Shown: positions 51,761 to 57,044 of the stretch, one piece after another | How positions within the stretch are numbered: the first letter of the stretch is position 1 | Layout: the number at the start of each line of letters is the position of its first letter | Source: [Anoxybacillus] calidus | GTDB lineage: Bacteria > Bacillota > Bacilli > Bacillales > Anoxybacillaceae | Length of the DNA stretch: 57,044 bases | Direction of reading: 5' to 3' | Assembly (NCBI RefSeq): GCF_013760845.1 | Contig: NZ_JACDUU010000011.1 | Location: 1 to 57,044 of the forward strand | Program-made: the position numbers and the translations under genes | Notes under the pieces: model-generated | What the model was told of the DNA's origin: nothing | Seen by the model: the letters and a program-made list of their open reading frames with translations, nothing else | Databases searched by the model: none

Positions 51761-52999
51761 TTATTCTTTTTCCGTAATTTTAACTTTGACTTTATCTTGA
51801 GATAAATCCCATGTTATATTTTGCGGTCCATTTGCTTCAACCGCTACTTCATGCTCTCCAATACCCAGTTCACTTACATTTATATACAAATCAATGTCAT
51901 CTGGTTTTATACTGTTTAGTACGCTTGACGCACCGTGAGCCACTATATCAAGCTTCCCATCCTCTGGGTCTAAAAACTGAAGCAAATATCGATCACCTAA
52001 TCCTAAAATATCAATCGGTACTTGAGAAAATGTTTTTGACTGTTCCTCTTGTACATCAATATGAATGTTAATTTTCGCTGGATCAACCGCTTTAACTCCT
52101 TCTGGAAGTGGAACTTTCACTTCTAACGTCGTGTCTTTCGTAATTTCATCTAAATTGATGGTAATTCCATCGATAAATTCAATTTGTTCGATTTTGTCTT
52201 TCGGTCCAAAAATCGTTACTTCATTTGGGACTGCTTCGATTTTAACAATACTTAAACCTTCTTTCAATTTGCCCGTCCGATTAATTTTAAACGGAACGGA
52301 CTTGCTAGGGCTTTTTACTGGCACCGTTACATCTACAACAGAAGGCTCTACTTCGACATCGAGTTCCTCTCCATCTTTATCATAAACGTTCACACGCGAT
52401 TCTTGTTCAACTGTTTCTTTTGCTCCATCCAAACTAACTCTTGCTTTTACAAGCGCCACCTTTTGAACTAATTCTTTAGCGCCTGTCACTGTGACCAAGT
52501 TTGGTTTGACAATCGGCTGCTCTATCGAGTAACCATCCGCTATTTTATTTTTATGAATAAAATCTACTTCAACAGGAAAATCTTTAGAAACTTTTTCGTC
52601 AATAACAACATTTACTACAGCTGGCTCTATTGTTACCTTGAGTTTATCTGATATATTTTTATATTTTAAAGGAATTGTATGTCTCCCTAATTCTAAATCA
52701 GTTAAATCTGCATAAATTTCAAAATCTCGTTGAAGCTTCGTTCGTTTTAAAATGCTTGCAGGACCCTCCAATGTCACATTGACAAACTCTGGGACGCCGG
52801 AGACGACTAAATTTTCTTTATCATAATAAACAACAACAGGCACATCTGTCACTATTTCTTCACTCGTTGTTCCTACGGAGTTACGCGTTAAACTCCCCGA
52901 TTTTGTCTCTTTTTCAATGTTCACAGACATATATAGCATAAGCGCCAGCAACAACGCAAAAGCCTTCATAAACCAATGGTTATTCATTAATTTATCCAT
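51761..52999 (-). CDS. cdaR: CdaA regulatory protein CdaR (YbbR domains)
   Basis: 412-aa membrane-anchored protein with one N-terminal transmembrane helix (about 10-27) and four YbbR repeats outside the membrane. It modulates the c-di-AMP cyclase CdaA. The start was set at ATG 52999 after GGAGGGG, overlapping the end of cdaA by 13 nt, so translation is coupled. glmM follows after 33 nt. Confidence 0.92.
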   Translation of the reverse strand: MDKLMNNHWFMKAFALLLALMLYMSVNIEKETKSGSLTRNSVGTTSEEIVTDVPVVVYYDKENLVVSGVPEFVNVTLEGPASILKRTKLQRDFEIYADLTDLELGRHTIPLKYKNISDKLKVTIEPAVVNVVIDEKVSKDFPVEVDFIHKNKIADGYSIEQPIVKPNLVTVTGAKELVQKVALVKARVSLDGAKETVEQESRVNVYDKDGEELDVEVEPSVVDVTVPVKSPSKSVPFKINRTGKLKEGLSIVKIEAVPNEVTIFGPKDKIEQIEFIDGITINLDEITKDTTLEVKVPLPEGVKAVDPAKINIHIDVQEEQSKTFSQVPIDILGLGDRYLLQFLDPEDGKLDIVAHGASSVLNSIKPDDIDLYINVSELGIGEHEVAVEANGPQNITWDLSQDKVKVKITEKE

Positions 53000-53814
53000 T
53001 TTTTCTTCCCCCTCCATTGCCAACGAGATGAGGAAGCTGTCTTCGTTGCTGTCTTCAATTCTCCTGTCAGCAATTCACGGAACTGTTCTAATGTTAAATC
53101 ACGATGCAATTCTCCATTTTTCGTCACTGAAATGGCTCCAGTTTCCTCTGATACGACAACGGTCACACTATCTGTCACTTCACTAATTCCTAGTGCTGCA
53201 CGATGCCGTGTTCCTAATTCTTTTGAGATAAAAGGACTTTCCGATAACGGCAAATAACACGCTGCAGCAGCAACGTGATTTTTCTGGATAATAACTGCTC
53301 CATCATGAAGGGGGGTATTCGGTATAAAAATATTAATTAATAATTCCGAAGAAATATGTGCATTTAAAGGAATACCTGTCTCGATATAATCACCCATGCC
53401 TGTTTCCCGTTCGACTGATATGAGAGCACCAATTCTTCGTTTCGCCATATATTCAGTAGCTTTAATAATGGCTTCAATGGTTTTTGTCTGTTCTTCTTCC
53501 TCAGGCACACTGCTTCTTGAGAACAGCTTTCCCCTTCCTAACTGCTCAAGCGCACGCCGCAATTCCGGCTGGAAAATGATAATAATCGCTAAAAAGCCCC
53601 ACGTTAATGCTTGGTCCATTAACCATTGCAAAGTGCTGAATCCTAAAAAATTGCTTACAATTCTAATGAGTACAATTAAAATAATTCCTTTTAAAAGCTG
53701 AACGGCTTTCGTTCCGCGAATAATCATGATCAATTTATAAATAACAAACCAAACAAGGAGTATATCAACAATTTTTGCTAAATAACTTAAGATTGGGAGC
53801 TCTCCAAAAGGCAT
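52987..53814 (-). CDS. cdaA: Diadenylate cyclase CdaA
   Basis: 275-aa membrane enzyme that makes c-di-AMP from two ATP. Three N-terminal transmembrane helices (about 8-75), then a DAC domain with the catalytic motifs LHDGAVII (near 170) and GTRHRAALG (near 203). ATG 53814 follows GGAAG by 7 nt. In the cdaA-cdaR-glmM-glmS order of bacilli. Its product affects potassium channels such as the Ktr pair at 29900-31916. Confidence 0.94.
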   Translation of the reverse strand: MPFGELPILSYLAKIVDILLVWFVIYKLIMIIRGTKAVQLLKGIILIVLIRIVSNFLGFSTLQWLMDQALTWGFLAIIIIFQPELRRALEQLGRGKLFSRSSVPEEEEQTKTIEAIIKATEYMAKRRIGALISVERETGMGDYIETGIPLNAHISSELLINIFIPNTPLHDGAVIIQKNHVAAAACYLPLSESPFISKELGTRHRAALGISEVTDSVTVVVSEETGAISVTKNGELHRDLTLEQFRELLTGELKTATKTASSSRWQWRGKKKWIN

Positions 53815-53870
53815 TCTCACACTTCCTTTGTTGTTCTAATTCCTATACGTTGTATTTAAACAACTCTTTT

Positions 53871-53900
53871 ATTATATCATATAAGCAAAAAAGCCATCAA
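53871..53900 (-). promoter_or_regulatory. Candidate promoter of cdaA operon
   Basis: On minus: TTGATG (53895-53900), 18-nt spacer, TATAAT (53871-53876). The -35 lies inside the rsiW terminator. Confidence 0.55.
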
Positions 53901-53912
53901 AAAGACGGCTTT
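53885..53912 (-). terminator. Terminator of sigW-rsiW
   Basis: On minus, AAAGCC-g-TC pairs with GA-t-GGCTTT followed by TTTTGC, immediately after the rsiW stop. Confidence 0.75.
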
Positions 53913-53913
53913 G

Positions 53914-54534
53914 TTATTCGCGATCGAAAGTTTCCAATGTATCTTTCATCATATCTTTTATGTTATACCAAATCCACCCGAATACCTCATTAATTTCTTC
54001 AATTTCTCCCGTCACTTGACCAGCAGAAGCAAGGTGTTTTTCCCCGTGAATGACCGTTACGTCTCCGTTCACTTTCCCTTCAATTTGGATTGAACCATTT
54101 CGGACTACAATATCTCCATTAACTACTTCTCCTTTTGGCACAATAACTGTATTGCCTTTAATAATTAAATTTTCTTTTGTCGATACAGAAAATTGCTGCT
54201 CGCCATTCCATGTCGTCAACAAACTTCCCATCATTAAAGCGAAAAATAAAGACGCCGCCGTAATCATCGGATGCTTCTTCAACCATCTTCCTAAGCGAAT
54301 GGTTTTCTTTTCTTTCGGTAATCGAGCCATTACTTTCGCTGTAAAATCATCAGAAGGTACAAGATGAGAAGAATGCTGAATGAAAGCAACCGTCTTTTTC
54401 AAATCATTAAAATGTTGGCTGCATTTCGCGCATTCATGCAAATGATCTCGTAAAATAAGTTCATCCTGAGGGCTAATCTCCTCGTCTAAATAGTTGTGCA
54501 TTAATTCAATAATGTTAGATGGACATTTCATCAT
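53914..54534 (-). CDS. rsiW: Anti-sigma-W factor RsiW
   Basis: 206-aa membrane protein. The N-terminal zinc anti-sigma domain has His31, Cys35 and Cys38 (HLHECAKC); one transmembrane helix is at about 88-106; the extracellular part contains a short run of bactofilin-like beta turns (GDIVVRNGSIQIEGKVNGDV). It holds SigW inactive until cut by PrsW, RasP and ClpXP upon envelope stress. ATG 54534 after GAGGGTGAG. Lies 14 nt after sigW. Confidence 0.93.
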   Translation of the reverse strand: MMKCPSNIIELMHNYLDEEISPQDELILRDHLHECAKCSQHFNDLKKTVAFIQHSSHLVPSDDFTAKVMARLPKEKKTIRLGRWLKKHPMITAASLFFALMMGSLLTTWNGEQQFSVSTKENLIIKGNTVIVPKGEVVNGDIVVRNGSIQIEGKVNGDVTVIHGEKHLASAGQVTGEIEEINEVFGWIWYNIKDMMKDTLETFDRE

Positions 54535-54548
54535 TTTTTCTCACCCTC

Positions 54549-55112
54549 TCATAAATGTCCCAATTGCTTTCTCAGTGCTTCACGCCCGCGATGAAGTCTT
54601 GTCTTCACTGTTCCTACAGGCAAATCGAGAATTTCGCTAATTTCTTGTAATGATAGTTCCTCTATATATTTTAAAACAATAACACTCCGATACTTTTCCG
54701 GCAATTTTAATATCGCTTTTTGGACAATCTCTTGCAGTTCTAAACTTTCTAATGTATCCTCTGGTGAAGCTTCCGTCGAGGCTAGCTGTGAATACATCGT
54801 CAAACCATCTGTACCGCTGACTTCTGCATCTAGGTAAAAATCTGGTTTCTTCTTGCGAATTCGATCAATCGATAAATTGGTAGCAATGCGATAAAGCCAA
54901 GAAGAAAATTTCATGTCAGGATTATACGTATGAATATTTATGTAAGCACGAATAAATGCTTCCTGAGCAACATCTTCTGCCTCATGACGATTTCCAAGCA
55001 TTCGATAACATAATTGATATACTTTATTTTTGTAAATTTCAACAATTTCAGCATATGCATTTTGATCGCCTTTTTTTATAGCTTTAATTCTATTTTTTAC
55101 CAACTGTTCCAT
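54549..55112 (-). CDS. sigW: ECF sigma factor SigW
   Basis: 187-aa extracytoplasmic-function sigma factor. Region 2 contains RMLGNRHEAEDVAQEAF and FSSWLYRIATNLSIDRIRK; region 4 contains LSLQEISEILDLPVGTVKTRLHRGR. Close to B. subtilis SigW, which directs the response to wall-active antibiotics and phage. Preceded by its own SigW-type promoter at 55153-55178, indicating autoregulation. The ribosome site is G-rich but distant from ATG 55112. Confidence 0.94.
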   Translation of the reverse strand: MEQLVKNRIKAIKKGDQNAYAEIVEIYKNKVYQLCYRMLGNRHEAEDVAQEAFIRAYINIHTYNPDMKFSSWLYRIATNLSIDRIRKKKPDFYLDAEVSGTDGLTMYSQLASTEASPEDTLESLELQEIVQKAILKLPEKYRSVIVLKYIEELSLQEISEILDLPVGTVKTRLHRGREALRKQLGHL

Positions 55113-55152
55113 GTTTATATTATACCCCCGCCCTATTGCGGCTATATTTCTA

Positions 55153-55178
55153 TACGAATCAAAACAAAAAAAGTTCCA
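55153..55178 (-). promoter_or_regulatory. SigW autoregulatory promoter
   Basis: On minus: TGGAAC (55173-55178), 16-nt spacer, CGTA (55153-55156), matching the sigma-W consensus TGAAAC-N16-CGTA in all but one base of the -35. Confidence 0.8.
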
Positions 55179-55189
55179 CGATTTATTGT

Positions 55190-55226
55190 AACAAAAAACA
55201 GCAGCCTAATCATCAGGTCTGCTGTT
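55190..55226 (-). terminator. Terminator of rocF
   Basis: On minus, AACAGCAGaCCT pairs with AGGCTGCTGTT followed by T-rich sequence, about 75 nt after the rocF stop. Confidence 0.75.
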
Positions 55227-55301
55227 TTTATAAGAAAGAACTTCTATGTTCTCAATATTCAGATTTTATTGTCTGCACAAAAGTTTTCAGCTTTTTATAA
55301 A

Positions 55302-56204
55302 CTATACTAGTTTTTCTCCAAATAAAGAGCCCATTAGTGCAACAGCCACTGAAGCTGTTTTATTTCGTTCATCAAGAATTGGATTGACCTCAACAAATTC
55401 AGCAGAAGTAATCATTTCTGCCTCTGCAAGCATTTCCATTGCTAAATGGCTTTCTCTATAGGTCAGTCCACCAATAACAGGAGTCCCTACTCCAGGAGCA
55501 TCATGAGGATCTAATCCATCTAAATCTAATGATAAATGAACACCATCTGTCCGTTCTTTTAAATATGCAATCGTCTCCTCCATGACTTTTGTCATTCCGA
55601 GGCGATCAATCTCATGCATTGTGTATACTTTAATACCTTTTTCTTTAATAAGCCGTTTCTCTCCTTCATCTAATGAACGCGCCCCGATCAGAACAATATT
55701 CTCTGGTTTTACTTTTGGACTATAGCCACCTATGTTGGTCAAGGCTGGATGCCCCAATCCTAAGCTGGCAGCCAGCGACATACCATGAATATTTCCAGAA
55801 GGCGATGTTTCTGCTGTATTTAAATCTCCGTGGGCATCATACCAAATAACTCCTAAGTTTTTGTAATGTTTAGCAACACCCGCTAACGTTCCAATCGCAA
55901 TACTATGGTCACCACCTAAAACTAACGGAAAATCCCCCTTTTGCACTACCTCATCCACAGCTTCTGCTAATTTTTCATTCGCCTCAGCAACTGCTTTCAA
56001 ATTTCGTAAATTTGAATGAACAGCAGAGTCGCCAGATCTTTCTGCTCTGCCAATAGCAATATCTCCTAAATCATCAATTTCATAATGTAAACGCTCTAAA
56101 CGTTCTATAACACCCGCATAACGGATAGCGCTTGGTCCCATATCTACTCCGCGACGTGTTTGTCCTAAATCCATAGGAACGCCAATGATGGAAATCTTTT
56201 TCAT
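55302..56204 (-). CDS. rocF: Arginase RocF
   Basis: 300-aa binuclear manganese arginase that splits arginine into ornithine and urea. Metal-binding motifs: GGDHSIAIG (near 100), DAHGDLN (near 125) and SLDLDGLDP (near 226). ATG 56204 is 4 nt after GGAGAGG. Single gene with its own promoter and terminator, unlike the B. subtilis rocDEF operon. Arginine is also used by the T-box-controlled ArgS in this window. Confidence 0.94.
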   Translation of the reverse strand: MKKISIIGVPMDLGQTRRGVDMGPSAIRYAGVIERLERLHYEIDDLGDIAIGRAERSGDSAVHSNLRNLKAVAEANEKLAEAVDEVVQKGDFPLVLGGDHSIAIGTLAGVAKHYKNLGVIWYDAHGDLNTAETSPSGNIHGMSLAASLGLGHPALTNIGGYSPKVKPENIVLIGARSLDEGEKRLIKEKGIKVYTMHEIDRLGMTKVMEETIAYLKERTDGVHLSLDLDGLDPHDAPGVGTPVIGGLTYRESHLAMEMLAEAEMITSAEFVEVNPILDERNKTASVAVALMGSLFGEKLV

Positions 56205-56234
56205 AAAACCTCTCCTCCCCCTCATATTGCTTAT

Positions 56235-56264
56235 ATTTTACCGAATAATAAATTGGTGACTCAA
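56235..56264 (-). promoter_or_regulatory. Candidate promoter of rocF
   Basis: On minus: TTGAGT (56259-56264), 18-nt spacer, TAAAAT (56235-56240), about 35 nt before the start codon. TTGAATATTTATTCTA at about 56277 is loosely like an ArgR/AhrC box. Confidence 0.45.
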
Positions 56265-56448
56265 CTCAACAATTTTTTGAATATTTATTCTATTAAAAAC
56301 CGATGTAAATGCCTAACGTCGAAAGAAAATGTTCTTCCCACAAGAAACACTTATCACTTCAACAGAGGAAAGTTATCTTCCAGAAAGCATGGCAAGCCGC
56401 TCTGAACAATAAAGCAATATGAAAGGGAAAACATATTCTTTAAAAACA

Positions 56449-56485
56449 AAAAACTCCTTAAGCCGTTATGACTTAAGGAGTTTTT
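56449..56485 (-). terminator. Terminator of the second tRNA cluster
   Basis: On minus, AAAAACTCCTTAAG pairs perfectly with CTTAAGGAGTTTTT (14 bp, 9-nt loop). It begins 2 nt after the 3' end of tRNA-Ala. Confidence 0.85.
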
Positions 56486-56487
56486 AA

Positions 56488-56560
56488 TGGAGCCTAGCGG
56501 GATCGAACCGCTGACCTCCTGCGTGCAAAGCAGGCGCTCTCCCAGCTGAGCTAAGGCCCC
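56488..56560 (-). tRNA. tRNA-Ala (TGC), no encoded CCA
   Basis: Minus-strand tRNA with acceptor GGGGCCT/AGGCTCC and anticodon TGC. The 3' DNA reads ATTAAA rather than ACCA. Last gene of its cluster, directly before the terminator. Confidence 0.94.
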
Positions 56561-56564
56561 ATAA

Positions 56565-56639
56565 TGGAGCGGAAGACGGGACTCGAACCCGCGACCCCCA
56601 CCTTGGCAAGGTGGTGTTCTACCACTGAACTACTTCCGC
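56565..56639 (-). tRNA. tRNA-Gly (GCC)
   Basis: Minus-strand tRNA with acceptor GCGGAAG/CTTCCGC, anticodon GCC and encoded CCA. Confidence 0.95.
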
Positions 56640-56646
56640 AAAAAAA

Positions 56647-56719
56647 TGAGCCATGGAGGACTCGAACCTCCGACCCTCTGATTAAAAGTCAGATGCTCTA
56701 CCTGCTGAGCTAATGGCTC
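56647..56719 (-). tRNA. tRNA-Lys (TTT), copy 2, no encoded CCA
   Basis: The body is identical to the copy at 656-731, but the discriminator A is followed by TTTTTT instead of CCA. Confidence 0.95.
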
Positions 56720-56728
56720 ATCTTTAAA

Positions 56729-56803
56729 TGGCTGGGCTAGCTGGATTCGAACCAGCGCATCACGGAGTCAAAGTCCGTTGCCTTACCGCTTGGCTATAGC
56801 CCA
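56729..56803 (-). tRNA. tRNA-Gln (TTG), copy 2
   Basis: Matches the copy at 742-816, with encoded CCA and the same neighbour order. Confidence 0.95.
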
Positions 56804-56859
56804 TTGATATAACTTCGTGAGATACTTCTGTGAATATGCTTCATGATTTAATAACGCAG

Positions 56860-56901
56860 GATAATTTCAAGAATTTCTGTAAGGAAATTCGGGAAATTAT
56901 C
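56860..56901 (-). repeat. Conserved hairpin in tRNA spacer, copy 2
   Basis: GATAATT pairs with AATTATC and inside it GAATTTC pairs with GAAATTC around a 6-nt loop; counterpart of 874-913. Confidence 0.6.
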
Positions 56902-56953
56902 CGACAAACGATACAACAAAAACGTATGTAATCTTTTTTACATCATGTGAAAA

Positions 56954-57038
56954 TGGTGGAGGGGGACGGATTCGAACCGCCGAACCCACAGGGAGCGGAT
57001 TTACAGTCCGCCGCGTTTGGCCACTTCGCTACCCCTCC
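56954..57038 (-). tRNA. tRNA-Tyr (GTA)
   Basis: Class II minus-strand tRNA with acceptor GGAGGGG/CCCCTCC, anticodon GTA and encoded CCA. The cluster continues beyond the window end. Confidence 0.94.
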
Positions 57039-57044
57039 GTATAA

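Overview
The window reads as a chromosomal segment of a low- to mid-GC Firmicute of the family Bacillaceae. Gene order matches the Bacillus subtilis ddl-murF-cshA-ydbS-ydbT-ydcA-acpS-ydcC-ndoAI-ndoA-tex-cmpA-ydcK-trnS region. It also matches the sigW-rsiW-cdaA-cdaR-glmM-glmS region. A second arginyl-tRNA synthetase type with a T-box, a stand-alone MurG paralogue, arginase beside sigW and UvsE beside ydbS suggest a Geobacillus/Parageobacillus/Anoxybacillus-like relative. The genus is an inference.

Layout. 1-1440: minus-strand cluster of 12 tRNA genes reading into the 5' end of a 16S rRNA, driven by a consensus sigma-A promoter at 1531-1559. 1645-18723: conserved core block, almost all on minus: SprT-like protein, Tex, NdoA/NdoAI toxin-antitoxin, YdcC, AcpS, YdbT/YdbS, UvsE, CshA, an esterase, MurF, Ddl, then a three-gene envelope set (MGDG-synthase-like glycosyltransferase, DedA protein, polysaccharide deacetylase). 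The spore gene cmpA and a rhomboid protease lie on plus. 19183-22252: plus-strand MurG paralogue and T-box-controlled ArgS. 22349-29598: accessory zone with a vanZ remnant, a two-component system plus a lantibiotic-protection-type ABC transporter, decayed LuxR and LysR genes, and an MFS transporter. 29900-31916: Ktr potassium channel pair. 32838-39396: LtaS-type enzyme, DinB protein, MHYT-PAS-PAS kinase, two membrane proteins. 39598-39934: a compact type I toxin-antitoxin locus. 40199-47571: a nonsense-mutated EamA transporter, an AraC regulator, a secreted RCC1-SLH protein, a decayed acetyltransferase, a Mta-like MerR regulator, and a DUF2975/XRE pair. 48054-56204: glmS with its ribozyme, glmM, cdaR, cdaA, rsiW, sigW, rocF. 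56488-57038: a second minus-strand tRNA cluster running off the window.

Functional links. GlmM and GlmS make glucosamine phosphates for wall synthesis, and CdaA/CdaR make c-di-AMP, which in related bacteria controls Ktr potassium channels. Ddl, MurF and the MurG paralogue act on peptidoglycan precursors. LtaS, the DedA/glycosyltransferase/deacetylase set and SigW/RsiW all concern the envelope. The T-box before argS specifies CGC, which the tRNA-Arg(ACG) encoded in this window would read.

Most notable signals. (1) The type I toxin-antitoxin locus, where toxin leader and antisense RNA share a related segment. (2) A family of four 93-124 nt palindromes, three just after stop codons and one between the glmS ribozyme and glmS. 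(3) An intrinsic terminator between the cshA promoter and cshA. (4) A conserved hairpin in the spacer of both tRNA clusters. (5) 20-nt tandem repeats in the glmS 3' region. (6) No rsb-sigB block or alr at their usual places. No complete mobile element, prophage or CRISPR array was found.
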